In this document: positions 17,192 through 25,874 of the stretch, in pieces
Layout: each line of letters begins with the position of its first letter
How positions within the stretch are numbered: the first letter of the stretch is position 1
Assembly: GCF_001735805.1 (NCBI RefSeq)
Contig: NZ_CP017248.1
Span: 3,038,001-3,102,000, forward strand
Length of the DNA stretch: 64,000 bases
Direction: 5' to 3'
Source of the DNA: Streptomyces fodineus
GTDB lineage: Bacteria > Actinomycetota > Actinomycetes > Streptomycetales > Streptomycetaceae
Notes under the pieces: model-generated
What the model was told of the DNA's origin: nothing
Seen by the model: only the letters and a program-made list of their open reading frames with translations
Database searches by the model: none
Made by a program: the position numbers and the translations under genes

Positions 17192-18022
17192 TCACCGCGC
17201 CGGTACGGAGTCCTCGCCGGAGCGTGGGGCGATGTGGAAGTCGAAGGCGAGCGTTCCCGGGTCCAGGGCCGTCGCGCCGCCGTCCACGGTCAGGACGGAT
17301 CCGTTGACGTACGACGCCGCCGGCGACAGCAGCCAGCCGATCGCCTCCGCGATCTCACGCGGCTCGCCCGGACGCCCCAGGGGCAGCATCCTGGTCGCCT
17401 CCTCGTAGGCGGCCGGCACGCCACCGCGCCGGTCCGTCTCCGCGGCGAAGCGCGCCATGCGCCGGTCGGCCATCTCCGTCTTCACCCAGCCGGGGCACAC
17501 GACGTTGGCACGCACCCCCTGACGCCCGTAATCGACGGCGACCGACCGGCAGAGCTGGAGCAGGGCCGCCTTGGAGGTGGCGTACGGGGCGTTGCTCGTG
17601 CCGTTGCGCAGCGCGGACACCGAAGCGACGGCGACCACCGACCCCCTGGACTCCAGCAGATGCGGGATCGCGGCGCGCAGCAGGAGCAGCGGACCGGTGA
17701 CGTTGGTGCGCATGACCTCCTCCCAGTCCCGCAACGACATGTCTCCCACGGCTCCGCCGCGCCCGATTCCGGCGTTCAGCACCAGCCCGTCGAGCCGCCC
17801 GTGCGCGGTCAGGGCCGCCCGGACCAGCCCCTCGGCCGCATCGGGGTCCCCGACGTCGGACGGATACGCCAGCGCCCCGGTCTCCGCCGCGACGCGCCGC
17901 AGGGGTTCGGTACGCCGACCGGAGACGACCACGTGGTGACCGGCCTCGCTCAGCAGCCGGGCCGTGGCCTCCCCGATACCCGATCCTCCGCCGGTCACGA
18001 CGACAACGCGCTTGTCCACCAC
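17192..18022 (-). CDS. Short-chain dehydrogenase/reductase
   Basis: The 276-residue protein is a classical SDR. It has the nucleotide-binding GGGSGIGEA (residues about 11-19), the Asp of YPSDVGD, NAG in VLNAGIG, and a catalytic Ser-Tyr-Lys set in SVSALRNGTSNAPYATSKAA. The C-terminal MLPLGRPGEPREIAEAIGWLLSPAASYVNGSVLTVDGG is the usual tetramer and substrate region. The basic residues SGRRTEPL after the second strand suggest NADP. Tandem GTG codons start it (18022). It stands alone, so its substrate cannot be inferred. Confidence 0.9.
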   Translation of the reverse strand: MVDKRVVVVTGGGSGIGEATARLLSEAGHHVVVSGRRTEPLRRVAAETGALAYPSDVGDPDAAEGLVRAALTAHGRLDGLVLNAGIGRGGAVGDMSLRDWEEVMRTNVTGPLLLLRAAIPHLLESRGSVVAVASVSALRNGTSNAPYATSKAALLQLCRSVAVDYGRQGVRANVVCPGWVKTEMADRRMARFAAETDRRGGVPAAYEEATRMLPLGRPGEPREIAEAIGWLLSPAASYVNGSVLTVDGGATALDPGTLAFDFHIAPRSGEDSVPAR

Positions 18023-18144
18023 CGCTGTTCAGGCCCCTTCACCGAGATCGTCGAGCACATCCGAGCCTAGAGCCCCGTTGATCGGCGGACGACGGCTTCC
18101 GGCCAGGGACGCACCGGCCACCGCGCACCACGAGCCGGCGCGGG

Positions 18145-18372
18145 TCAGCGAGCCGCACGCCGGTCGTGCGCCGGGCGGAGGCCGGCCGGGATGCGTTCCA
18201 CCAGCGCCGCCGCCTCGGGGGCGCGCACCACGAAGTGCACCTCCCATCCCGCGCCGCGCGCCAACTCGGCCAGGCCGATGTCGTACACAGCCCGCCGCGC
18301 CCCGAGCCGGGCAGCGGACGGCAGCGTCCCTACGGCCACGGCTCCAATTGCCGCGGCCTCGGGCGCGGTCAC
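18145..18372 (-). CDS. Hypothetical protein of 75 residues
   Basis: A GTG-started frame with high third-position GC encodes an Ala-rich protein with a plausible folded core (LGARRAVYDIGLAELARGAGWEVHFVVRAPEAAALVERI). I recognise no family. It lies 97 bases upstream of and divergent from the DUF6204 gene. Coding is supported by composition only. Confidence 0.45.
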   Translation of the reverse strand: MTAPEAAAIGAVAVGTLPSAARLGARRAVYDIGLAELARGAGWEVHFVVRAPEAAALVERIPAGLRPAHDRRAAR

Positions 18373-18469
18373 GCGACCGACGCCGGCCGCGGTACGGCGG
18401 CGGAGAGGGCCGCGGCGGTCTCCGGAAACCCGGTGGAGGCGGCGAGCCCGCTGAGCCTATGGTCGCGGG

Positions 18470-18829
18470 ATGAGTACCCGCACTTTCCGGATCACCGTAC
18501 GCGGCGCCTTCGACGGCCTCACCGAAGCGCAGCGGGCCGCGCTGCTGGCCGACGCCGCCGAACACGACGTGCTGCGCGCCGCCTTCACCCCCGAGGGCCA
18601 CCTGACCTACGACATCGCCGCCCGCCCGGCCTTCGTCTTCCGGTTCTCCGACACCGGGGAGGAAGAGGAGGACATCCTGGAGGCGACCGAGCGGGCCGAG
18701 GAGGCGGCGAAAGCCTGGCTGACCGAGCGCGGCTACGGCTTCAAGAACCTCCGCTCCACCGCCGAGGACCTCTCCCAGGCGCCGCTGGGCAAGCGGCAGC
18801 GGCGCGCGGCCCGTTCGAACGGCTCATAA
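18470..18829 (+). CDS. DUF6204-like small protein
   Basis: The 119-residue protein begins MSTRTFRITVRGAFDGLTEAQRAALL, which I recognise as the DUF6204 pattern: a small ferredoxin-like or ACT-like fold with strand-helix-strand order. An acidic turn (SDTGEEEEDILEATERAEEAAKAWL) is followed by a basic end (GKRQRRAARSNGS). The role is unknown. A TATGGT element eight bases before the ATG suggests a leaderless transcript. It ends just before a perfect palindrome and a MarR gene on the same strand. Confidence 0.75.
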   Translation: MSTRTFRITVRGAFDGLTEAQRAALLADAAEHDVLRAAFTPEGHLTYDIAARPAFVFRFSDTGEEEEDILEATERAEEAAKAWLTERGYGFKNLRSTAEDLSQAPLGKRQRRAARSNGS

Positions 18830-18830
18830 A

Positions 18831-18844
18831 CTTGAGTACTCAAG
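18831..18844. promoter_or_regulatory. Perfect 14-base palindrome, candidate MarR operator
   Basis: CTTGAGTACTCAAG is fully self-complementary and starts one base after the preceding stop codon, 47 bases upstream of the MarR-family start. Size and symmetry suit a MarR dimer, so autoregulation is likely. A second copy in this window was not seen. Confidence 0.6.
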
Positions 18845-18890
18845 GAGATGGCAACGAGAAGGAGCCGGTGCAGAGGAGTGAGCAGCGGTC

Positions 18891-19343
18891 ATGAGTGACA
18901 CCCGGGACACCCTGGACGCGGCACTGCGGCTGGTACGGGCCCAGGCGGCGCTCGTACGGCGCTTCGACTCCCGGCTGGGCGGGCTCCACGGGGTCAGCCT
19001 GGCCGACTTCACCGTGCTGCTACGGCTGGGGCAGGCGCCCGGCGGCCGTATGCGCCGGGTCGACCTCGCCGAGGCACTGGGCCTGACGGCCTCCGGGGTC
19101 ACCCGGGGGCTCGCTCCGCTGGAGCGGATCGGGCTGGTCACCCGCGAACCGGACGTCCGGGACGCGCGCGTGGCCTACGCATCGCTGACCGCGACGGGCC
19201 GACGGCGCCTGAAGGACATGCTCGCCACGGCCGAGGAGACAGCCACCGAGGTCTTCGCCGCCCCGGCGTGGAGCGCCGACGACATCGCACAGCTGTCCTC
19301 CCTGCTGGCCCGCCTCGGCGGCACGGGCCTGACCGGCCGCTGA
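18891..19343 (+). CDS. MarR-family transcriptional regulator
   Basis: The 150-residue protein has the MarR dimer layout: an N-terminal helix (LDAALRLVRAQAALVRRFDSRL), the HTH (RRVDLAEALGLTASGVTRGLAPLERIGLVTREPD) with the wing residues VRDARVAYASLTATGRRRL, and a C-terminal dimer helix. These proteins usually repress their own gene and an adjacent transporter or enzyme gene and respond to small aromatic ligands. The only neighbour it could share an operon with is the DUF6204 gene upstream. The candidate operator lies between them. Confidence 0.9.
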   Translation: MSDTRDTLDAALRLVRAQAALVRRFDSRLGGLHGVSLADFTVLLRLGQAPGGRMRRVDLAEALGLTASGVTRGLAPLERIGLVTREPDVRDARVAYASLTATGRRRLKDMLATAEETATEVFAAPAWSADDIAQLSSLLARLGGTGLTGR

Positions 19344-19546
19344 GCCCCGGAGAAGGGCCCGGAGCCGACCGCTGACTCCAACTCCTCGTGGCACACGTCA
19401 CGTTGAGATGTGGCCGGATTGTGGGGGAACCCCGCAGGTGGGCATGGCATGCTCATGAACGATCACGAGTTACCGGCCGGTTCTACCGTCAAGTAGCCGC
19501 TCGTCCGGTACCTCTCTGTCACCCCCCACCCCACACAGGACCCACC

Positions 19547-20980
19547 ATGCGCAGACGCATGCGGCACAGACGTGCCCTGCTGCCCTCTTTCGCCGTGACC
19601 GCCCTCTTCCTCTCCGCGGCCTGCTCCTCGACCGCATCGCACGCCGAGACGTCGGCGGCGGCCGGGCACGGCCGGCAGGTCGAGGTCGGGGCCGCCGGCC
19701 GGCCCACCGACGGCGCGGACCACTCGCTCGCCGTCGCCGCCGCTCCCGCCACCGCCGCGACCGCCACGGCGGGACCGGCCGGCTCCGGGCAGCGGGCGCA
19801 CAAGACGGCGCTCGCCATCAGCTCGTACGACAGCCACACCCGGCGGGCCCTCCTCTCCGACAAGCCCGCCCGCCACGGGAGTTCATCCGGCTCCCCGACG
19901 GCCTCGCCCACTCCCTCCGGCGCCGCGCACAAGGCCGCCGTCGGCGATGTGATCGCCAGCGCGCCCGCGCCCGGCGCACCCCATGGGCTGCTCGCCAAGG
20001 TCACCAAGGTGCTCGGCGCGAAGAACGGCGGCACCGAGGTACAGACGGAACCCGCCACCCTCAACGCGCTGCTGGGCGACGAGACGGCCAAGGGCGCCGT
20101 GCCGGTCGACCCCGCGGCGTTCTCCGTCGACAAGCTGCTGCCGGACGTGAAGGTGTCCTGGGCCAAGGCCGGTGACATGCACGTCGGTCCCAAGGGCGCG
20201 ACGGTGCCGCTCGGCAGCCTCCGGCTCGATGTCAGCGCCGGCATCCCGACGGCCCAGGGCGCGCCCGCCTCGGCCACCGCCGCGGTGAACGGCTTCGTCC
20301 AGGTCGCCCCGCAGGTCGACTTCGCCTACGGCGGCGCCGGCAGCGAGGCCCCGCCCGGCTCCGCCTACCTCGGTGTGTCCGGCGACTGGACCTCCGGCTG
20401 GGCGGTCAGGGGCCGGGCGGCCGTGAGCACCGGCACCCCGCTGCGGATCCCGTTCGCCAAGCTGCACGCCGACCCCGTCCTGCAGGTCGGCCCCGTACCC
20501 GTCGTCGTCAACCTCGACCTGACCTGCTACATCCAGATCAGCGGCGACGGGCGGGTCACCGTCGACGTCGAGCAGCACATGAAGGGCGACTTCAAGGCGG
20601 GCGGCACCTTCGGCGTGGCCAAGGGCTGGACGCCGGTCAGCTCCTCGGACATGACGAGCACGCCCGTGCGCGCCTCCGTCACCACGGCCGGGACCGTGAA
20701 GACGGCGCTCGGCGCCGAGGCCTCCGTCGGTCTCTACGGCACCGTCGGTGTCACCGCCGACCTGGCCCCGTATCTGCGCGGCGAGGCCTCCGGCACGGTC
20801 ACCGCCTCCTCCGCCGGCGGCGGGGCGAAGGCCGAGGGCGCCTGGAGTGTGTACGGCGGGGTCGACCTGTCCGGGACCTTGCGGCTCCAGCTGTCCGTCT
20901 TCGGTACGCCGGTCATCCAGCGGAGCATTCCGCTGGGCGCCCTGAACCGCGAGTGGAAGCTGGCGAGCGGCACCTTCTAG
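19547..20980 (+). CDS. Large secreted lipoprotein of unknown function
   Basis: The 477-residue protein has a lipoprotein signal (RRRMRHRRALLPSFAVTALFLSAAC) with the acylated Cys near residue 25. A long Ala/Thr/Ser-rich linker with many His and Lys follows (about 26-150). The C-terminal 320 residues are Gly/Val/Thr-rich and probably all beta: LQVGPVPVVVNLDLTCYIQISGDGRVTVDVEQH and VGLYGTVGVTADLAPYLRGEASGTV suggest a beta sandwich or lectin-like repeat. I start it at the ATG at 19547 with AGGA upstream; longer readings add a non-signal N-terminus. It converges with the MazG-like gene, sharing the CTAG at their stops. Confidence 0.7.
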   Translation: MRRRMRHRRALLPSFAVTALFLSAACSSTASHAETSAAAGHGRQVEVGAAGRPTDGADHSLAVAAAPATAATATAGPAGSGQRAHKTALAISSYDSHTRRALLSDKPARHGSSSGSPTASPTPSGAAHKAAVGDVIASAPAPGAPHGLLAKVTKVLGAKNGGTEVQTEPATLNALLGDETAKGAVPVDPAAFSVDKLLPDVKVSWAKAGDMHVGPKGATVPLGSLRLDVSAGIPTAQGAPASATAAVNGFVQVAPQVDFAYGGAGSEAPPGSAYLGVSGDWTSGWAVRGRAAVSTGTPLRIPFAKLHADPVLQVGPVPVVVNLDLTCYIQISGDGRVTVDVEQHMKGDFKAGGTFGVAKGWTPVSSSDMTSTPVRASVTTAGTVKTALGAEASVGLYGTVGVTADLAPYLRGEASGTVTASSAGGGAKAEGAWSVYGGVDLSGTLRLQLSVFGTPVIQRSIPLGALNREWKLASGTF

Positions 20981-21405
20981 GCGCTCGGCTCCGCGGCACC
21001 GCGCCGCGCCGCCGGTATCCAGCCCTGGCGGCGCAGTACGGCCGACACGTCCGGGGCCCGGTAGTGCTCCCCCTTGAGGACCTTGCCGTCGGCCCGGCGG
21101 GCGACCTGCCCGTCCGGGCCGAGCTTGCTCATGTTGGCGCGGTGGATCTCGGCGATCACCTGGTCGAGGTCGATGCCATGGACCAGCGCCGTGCCGTACG
21201 CCACGTAGACCACGTCGGCCAGTTCGTGCGCGAGCCTGTCCAGCGGGCCGTCGACCGCGACCTCGGCGACCTCCGCGGCCTCCTCGGCGAGCAGTTCCCC
21301 ACGGTGCGCGGCCAGTTCGGGGTGCACCTCCGTCGGCGTTCTGCGGGCGTCAAGGCCGAAGGCGCGGTGGAACTCTCGGACGAGGTCGGCGGGCGAAGTG
21401 CTCAT
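20977..21405 (-). CDS. MazG-like nucleotide pyrophosphohydrolase
   Basis: The 142-residue protein is a single MazG-like all-alpha NTP pyrophosphohydrolase domain. Metal-binding acidic residues appear in LLAEEAAEVAEV and in HELADVVYVAYG, the EExxE and ExxD pattern. The C-terminal NMSKLGPDGQVARRADGKVLKGEHYRAPD is the loop typical of the MazG-like actinobacterial subgroup. Such enzymes clear non-canonical or excess dNTPs. Its stop codon overlaps that of the convergent lipoprotein gene. Confidence 0.85.
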   Translation of the reverse strand: MSTSPADLVREFHRAFGLDARRTPTEVHPELAAHRGELLAEEAAEVAEVAVDGPLDRLAHELADVVYVAYGTALVHGIDLDQVIAEIHRANMSKLGPDGQVARRADGKVLKGEHYRAPDVSAVLRRQGWIPAARRGAAEPSA

Positions 21406-21458
21406 GCGACGACTCTAACGGCCGCCACTGACAGCGCCCGTGCCCCTCTTCCCGGGCT

Positions 21459-21524
21459 GCCCGCAGCGGCCTCTTCACGAGCCCGCAGCGGCCCCTTCGC
21501 GAGCCCTGAGCGGCCTCTTCGCGG
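21459..21524. repeat. Three tandem 22-base repeats in an intergenic region
   Basis: Three head-to-tail units of exactly 22 bases (21459, 21481, 21503) share the core GCGGCC(T/C)CTTC. Units one and two differ at two positions. They lie in the 175-base region between the divergent MazG-like and TAXI-protein genes, 57 bases before the latter start. Confidence 0.75.
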
Positions 21525-21580
21525 GCCCGGAGTGACCTCGGCCCTGGTCAGCGCCGCGCCCGGCCTGGCAGGATCGCCGC

Positions 21581-22576
21581 ATGTCCAAGGTGCTCCCCCG
21601 TATCAGCAGACGCCGGGCGCTGCCGGCCGCGGCCGCCGGTGCCGTCGTGCTCGGGCTGCTGCTGTGGTGGCTGCTGCCGCTGGGCGAGAAGCCGCCGAGA
21701 GGGACGATCGTCTTCAGCACGGGCACACCCCGAGGGGTGTACCAGGAGTACGGCGAGCGGCTGCGCGCCGAGTTCGCCAAGGACATGCCCGACCTGAAGG
21801 TGAGGCTGCTCAACAGCGCCGGTTCACAGGAGAACGTGGAGCGGGTGGCGACCGGCAAGGCCGACTTCACCATCGCGGCGGCCGACGCGGTGGGGGCGTA
21901 CGAGCTGGCGCACGGCGGCAGCGCCGGACGACTGCGCGGGGTGGCCCGGCTCTACGACGACTACGTACAGCTCGTCGTGCCCAGCGACTCGGACATCAGA
22001 AACCTCGCGGACCTGCGGCACAAGCGGGTGGCGATCGGGCTGCCCCACTCCGGGGTGCGGCTGATCGCCGACCGGGTCCTCAAGGCCGCCGGCATCGACC
22101 CGCGCAGGGACATCACCCCGTTCGCGGACGGCATAGACACCGGGCCCGACCGGCTGGAGCAGCACAAGATCGACGCTTTCTTCTGGTCGGGCGGGCTGCC
22201 CACCAAGGGACTCGTCACGCTGGCCAGGAAGTCCGCCTTCAAGTTCGTGCCGATCCAGGACGACCTCGTCACCCGGCTGCACCGGGAAGGCCAGGAGGCG
22301 CGCTACTACCGGGCCACCAACATCCCCGAGTCCACCTACCGGGCCGTACAGAGCACCGAGGTCCCGACGATCGCCGTGGCCAACCTCCTGATGACCCGCA
22401 CGGACGTGGACCCCCGGCTGACCGAGTGGGTGACCCGTACGGTCATCAAGAGCCGCGACGGCATCGGCGCCCACGTCCACTCCGCCCAGCTGGTGGACCT
22501 GCGCACCGCCATCTACACCGATCCTTTGCCGCTCCAGGAGGGCGCCCGGCGCTATTACCGGTCGATGAAGCCGTAG
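21581..22576 (+). CDS. TAXI-family TRAP transporter solute-binding protein
   Basis: The 331-residue protein has an uncleaved-looking N-terminal membrane anchor (LPAAAAGAVVLGLLLWWLLPL) and a TAXI-type periplasmic-binding fold. It carries FSTGTPRGVYQEYGERL, NSAGSQENVERVATGKADFTIAAAD and LADLRHKRVAIGLPHSGVRLIADRVL. TAXI proteins bind small acids, including glutamate, for TRAP carriers, but no TRAP membrane subunit is nearby. It lies next to, and convergent with, the glutamate sensor kinase gene, so a sensory role with that system is possible but unproven. Confidence 0.88.
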   Translation: MSKVLPRISRRRALPAAAAGAVVLGLLLWWLLPLGEKPPRGTIVFSTGTPRGVYQEYGERLRAEFAKDMPDLKVRLLNSAGSQENVERVATGKADFTIAAADAVGAYELAHGGSAGRLRGVARLYDDYVQLVVPSDSDIRNLADLRHKRVAIGLPHSGVRLIADRVLKAAGIDPRRDITPFADGIDTGPDRLEQHKIDAFFWSGGLPTKGLVTLARKSAFKFVPIQDDLVTRLHREGQEARYYRATNIPESTYRAVQSTEVPTIAVANLLMTRTDVDPRLTEWVTRTVIKSRDGIGAHVHSAQLVDLRTAIYTDPLPLQEGARRYYRSMKP

Positions 22577-22611
22577 CGGCCCGAGCGAGTCCCCAGGCTC
22601 TCCCCCGCCGG

Positions 22612-24015
22612 TCAGGATTCCCCGTGCCGGGGCACGCGCACCGTCACCCGCAACCCCCGCGGCTCATGGTGGGCGTACTCGATCGAGCCGCCGCCCGCCA
22701 TGAGCAACGCGCGCACGATGGAGAGGCCGAGGCCCGAGCCCTTGATGTTCTGGTGACGGCCACTGCGCCAGAAGCGGTCGCCCACGCGCGCGAGTTCCTC
22801 GTCGGTGAGGCCGGGTCCGGTGTCGGTGACGACGACGGTGGAGGTGGAGCCGTCGGCGACGACGGTGACATCCACCGTGCCGCCCTCGGGGGTGAACTTC
22901 ACGGCGTTGTCGATCACCGCGTCCAGGGCGCTGGACAGGGTGATCGGGTCCGCCCAGGCGGTCGTGGGCGGGCAGTCCCCGGTCAGCCGGACACCCTTGG
23001 CGTCGGCGGCCGGTGACCAGGCGGCGACCCGCTCCTCGGTGAGCGCCCCGATGTCGGTCAGCCGCAGGTCCGCCTCGGCGTGTTCGGCCAGCGCCAGGTC
23101 GAGCAGATCGTCCAGGACCTGCGCGAGGCGCTTGCCCTCGGTGCGGACCGAGGCGATCTCCTCATTGCCCTCCGGGAGGTCCAGAGCGAGCAGTTCGATG
23201 CGCAGCAGCAGCGCCGCGAGGGGGTTGCGCAACTGGTGCGAGGCATCCGCGACGAAGGCACGCTGCTGCTCCAGCACATCCTCGACGTTGTCCGCCATCT
23301 CGTTGAACGACCGGGCCAGCCGTCTGAGTTCCGGCGGCCCGCCGGCGACCGCGACCCGGGACTTCAGCCGTCCGGTGGCGATGTCGTGCGTGGTGGCGTC
23401 CAGCACCCGTACCGGTCTGAGCACCCAGCCGGTCAGCCGCAGCGCCGCGCCGACGGCCAGCAGCATCGCCGCGCTCTCGCCGGCCGCGATGAACAGCCAG
23501 CCGCGCAGGATCCGCGAACGCATCTGCCCGGTGGGCGAGTCGGTGACCACGACCGCCACGACGTCCCCGTCCCGGATCACCGGAGAGGCGACGACCAGCC
23601 GGCTGCGCTGCCAGGGCCAGACCTGCTTGGGGTCGTGGCTGCGCCGGCTGAGCAGCGCCTCGTCGAAGGCCCCCCGCATCTCCCCCGTCCGCGGTACGAA
23701 CCAGTCGCCCGGGGCGTTGGCCATCGCCGTGCCGTTGCGGTAGAAGACACCCGCGCGGATGCCGTAGACGCCGTAGTAGCTGTCCAGTTCGCTGCGCAGG
23801 GCCTCCAGACGCTCGTCGGTGCTGGTGCGCCGGGACCCGCTGTGGCCGTCGGTGACGAACTGGGCGAGCGCCGCGAAGCGTGCCGTGTCGTCGATGCGGT
23901 CGACGACGACCCGCTGCTGCTGTGCGGCGGCCAGGCTGAGGGCGAGCGGCAGGCCGAGGGCGAGGAGGACGGCCGCCATCAGGACGATGAGCAGCGGCAG
24001 CAGCCGTGTGCGCAC
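22612..24015 (-). CDS. gluK: Sensor histidine kinase GluK
   Basis: The 467-residue protein has two N-terminal membrane helices (LLPLLIVLMAAVLLALGLPLALSLA and about residues 168-190) flanking a sensor domain of about 130 residues. A HAMP domain (RPVRVLDATTHDIATGRLKSRV), HisKA (DASHQLRNPLAALL, phospho-His) and HATPase (IDNAVKFTPEGG, DTGPGL, GSGLGLSIV) follow. The GTG start lies nine bases after the response-regulator stop, preceded by GGGGACGG. Position beside gluABCD matches the GluR-GluK system known in S. coelicolor, in which the kinase senses extracellular glutamate. The assignment rests on gene order and architecture. Confidence 0.88.
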   Translation of the reverse strand: MRTRLLPLLIVLMAAVLLALGLPLALSLAAAQQQRVVVDRIDDTARFAALAQFVTDGHSGSRRTSTDERLEALRSELDSYYGVYGIRAGVFYRNGTAMANAPGDWFVPRTGEMRGAFDEALLSRRSHDPKQVWPWQRSRLVVASPVIRDGDVVAVVVTDSPTGQMRSRILRGWLFIAAGESAAMLLAVGAALRLTGWVLRPVRVLDATTHDIATGRLKSRVAVAGGPPELRRLARSFNEMADNVEDVLEQQRAFVADASHQLRNPLAALLLRIELLALDLPEGNEEIASVRTEGKRLAQVLDDLLDLALAEHAEADLRLTDIGALTEERVAAWSPAADAKGVRLTGDCPPTTAWADPITLSSALDAVIDNAVKFTPEGGTVDVTVVADGSTSTVVVTDTGPGLTDEELARVGDRFWRSGRHQNIKGSGLGLSIVRALLMAGGGSIEYAHHEPRGLRVTVRVPRHGES

Positions 24016-24024
24016 CCGTCCCCG

Positions 24025-24711
24025 CTAGGCGGCCGGGGCGACGAGCCGGTAGCCGACGCCGCGTACGGTCTCGATCAGGGCGGGCATGCGCAGTTTGGCG
24101 CGCAGGGAGGCGACATGCACCTCCAGGGTGCGGCCGGTGCCCTCCCAACTGGTGCGCCAGACCTCGCTGATGATCTGTTCCCGCCGGAAGACCACGCCGG
24201 GGCGCTGTGCGAGCAGGGCGAGCAGATCGAACTCCTTGCGGGTCAGTTGGATTACCGAACCATCCACGGTGACCTGCCGGGTGGGCAGTTCGATGCGCAT
24301 GGGACCGAGGTGCAGGGTGCTCTCGCCGCCGGTCGCCGCGTCCTCGTGCACGCTGCGCCGGCTGACGGCATGGATACGGGCGAGCAGTTCCCCGGTGTCG
24401 TACGGCTTCACCACGTAGTCGTCGGCGCCCAGGTTGAGCCCGTGGATCCGGGAGCGGACGTCGGAGCGCGCGGTGACCATGATCACCGGGGTGCTGGTGC
24501 GCTTGCGTATCTTGCCGCAGACCTCGTAGCCGTCCTGGTCGGGCAGGCCCAGGTCGAGCAGGACCACGCCGAAGCCGTTGCCCTCGGGGACGAGCGCCTG
24601 GAGGGCCTCCTCGCCGCTGCGCGCGTGGGTGACGTCGAAGCCGTGTCGCGCGAGTACGGCGGACAGGGCCGCGGCGACGTGGTTGTCGTCCTCGACGAGC
24701 AGCAGTCTCAT
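24025..24711 (-). CDS. gluR: Response regulator GluR
   Basis: The 228-residue OmpR/PhoB-type regulator has a receiver domain (MRLLLVEDDNHVAAAL; phospho-Asp in VVLLDLGLPDQDGYEV; conserved Lys in YVVKPYDTGELLARI). A winged-helix effector domain (LTRKEFDLLALLAQRPGVVFRREQIISEVW, and VHVASLRAKL with VRGVGYRL) follows. I start it at the ATG at 24711 with GGAGG upstream; the open frame continues 36 codons further without family similarity. It is in an operon with gluK and is divergent from gluA, with a 16-base palindrome between them. Confidence 0.9.
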   Translation of the reverse strand: MRLLLVEDDNHVAAALSAVLARHGFDVTHARSGEEALQALVPEGNGFGVVLLDLGLPDQDGYEVCGKIRKRTSTPVIMVTARSDVRSRIHGLNLGADDYVVKPYDTGELLARIHAVSRRSVHEDAATGGESTLHLGPMRIELPTRQVTVDGSVIQLTRKEFDLLALLAQRPGVVFRREQIISEVWRTSWEGTGRTLEVHVASLRAKLRMPALIETVRGVGYRLVAPAA

Positions 24712-24891
24712 CCCGGCCCCCTCCGGTTCAGCGGTCGTACGGTCTGGGTTCGCGCGCGTCCTGTAGGTCACGCGCGCGTGCACCATGGCAGTCACGCCGA
24801 TGGACAAGGACGGCGTCAAGAGCGTTCCGGTTGCCCGTCGCTTCCGTTATCCGGCCGATACGCACCCGGGCGCCAAGTGCTACGACACGTG

Positions 24892-24907
24892 TCCGATTGC
24901 TATCGGA
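24892..24907. promoter_or_regulatory. 16-base palindrome between gluR and gluA, candidate GluR site
   Basis: TCCGAT-TGCT-ATCGGA is a perfect inverted repeat with six-base arms. It lies 94 bases before gluA and 181 bases before gluR. It is the most symmetric element in the divergent promoter region and is a reasonable operator for GluR. Confidence 0.5.
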
Positions 24908-25000
24908 TCGTGATGCTCAGATCTCCCTCAGATGTGATGACGCAGGTCACAGCGGCTCACTACTGTCCACCGAAACCGAGGAGGACGGAGCCCGAGAGCG

Positions 25001-25777
25001 ATGACCAATGTATCGGTGACCAAGGAAGACGTGGTCACGTCCGACGAACTGGTCGTCCTGAAGAGCGTCAACAAGCACTTCGGCGCGTTGCATGTGCTCC
25101 AGGACATCGACCTGACGATCGCCCGCGGCGAGGTCGTCGTGGTCATCGGGCCCTCCGGGTCCGGAAAGTCGACCCTCTGCCGCACCATCAACCGCCTGGA
25201 GACGATCGACTCGGGCACCATCTCGATCGACGGCAGGCCCCTGCCCGCGGAGGGCAAGGAGCTGGCCCGGCTGCGGGCGGACGTCGGGATGGTCTTCCAG
25301 TCCTTCAACCTCTTCGCGCACAAGACGGTGCTCGAGAACGTGATGCTGGGGCAGCTCAAGGTCCGCAAGGCGGACAAGAAGCAGGCCGAGGACACGGCCC
25401 GGTCCCTGCTCGACCGGGTCGGCGTGGGCACCCAGGCCGACAAGTACCCCGCCCAGCTGTCCGGCGGCCAGCAGCAGCGTGTGGCCATCGCGCGGGCGCT
25501 GGCGATGGGCCCGAAGGTCATGCTCTTCGACGAGCCGACCTCCGCCCTCGACCCCGAGATGATCAACGAGGTCCTCGAGGTCATGCAGCAGCTCGCCCGC
25601 GAGGGCATGACGATGGTCGTCGTCACCCATGAGATGGGCTTCGCACGATCGGCTGCAAACCGTGTGGTCTTCATGGCCGACGGCCGGATCGTCGAACAGG
25701 CTGCGCCCGACCAGTTCTTCAGCAACCCGCGCAGCGACCGGGCCAAGGACTTCCTGTCCAAGATCCTGCACCACTGA
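25001..25777 (+). CDS. gluA: Glutamate ABC transporter, ATP-binding subunit
   Basis: The 258-residue ABC ATPase belongs to the polar amino-acid class. Walker [10 protein letters not shown] is at about residues 50-58, the Q-loop is FQSFNLF, the signature is LSGGQQQR, Walker B with switch is [12 protein letters not shown], and the H-loop is VVTHEMGF. The protein powers uptake with GluB, GluC and GluD. It is the first gene of gluABCD and is separated from gluB by 97 bases holding two small hairpins. A Gly/Ala-rich purine stretch precedes the ATG. Confidence 0.94.
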   Translation: MTNVSVTKEDVVTSDELVVLKSVNKHFGALHVLQDIDLTIARGEVVVVIGPSGSGKSTLCRTINRLETIDSGTISIDGRPLPAEGKELARLRADVGMVFQSFNLFAHKTVLENVMLGQLKVRKADKKQAEDTARSLLDRVGVGTQADKYPAQLSGGQQQRVAIARALAMGPKVMLFDEPTSALDPEMINEVLEVMQQLAREGMTMVVVTHEMGFARSAANRVVFMADGRIVEQAAPDQFFSNPRSDRAKDFLSKILHH

Positions 25778-25800
25778 CGGTACGGGCCCGCCCCGCGCCA

Positions 25801-25841
25801 CGGGTTGGCTTTTCCAACCCGCGGGTTGCCTTTTCCAACGG
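25801..25841 (+). other. Two near-identical hairpins between gluA and gluB
   Basis: CGGGTTGG-CTTTT-CCAACCCG (25801-25821) is a perfect hairpin with eight-base arms. A near copy follows directly at 25822-25841 with a weaker stem, suggesting a local duplication. Lying just upstream of the gluB ribosome site, it may protect the gluB mRNA or partly stop transcription, as is common ahead of binding-protein genes. Confidence 0.6.
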
Positions 25842-25874
25842 ACCGCGTTCCTCACCACTCAAAGGATGTTCACC

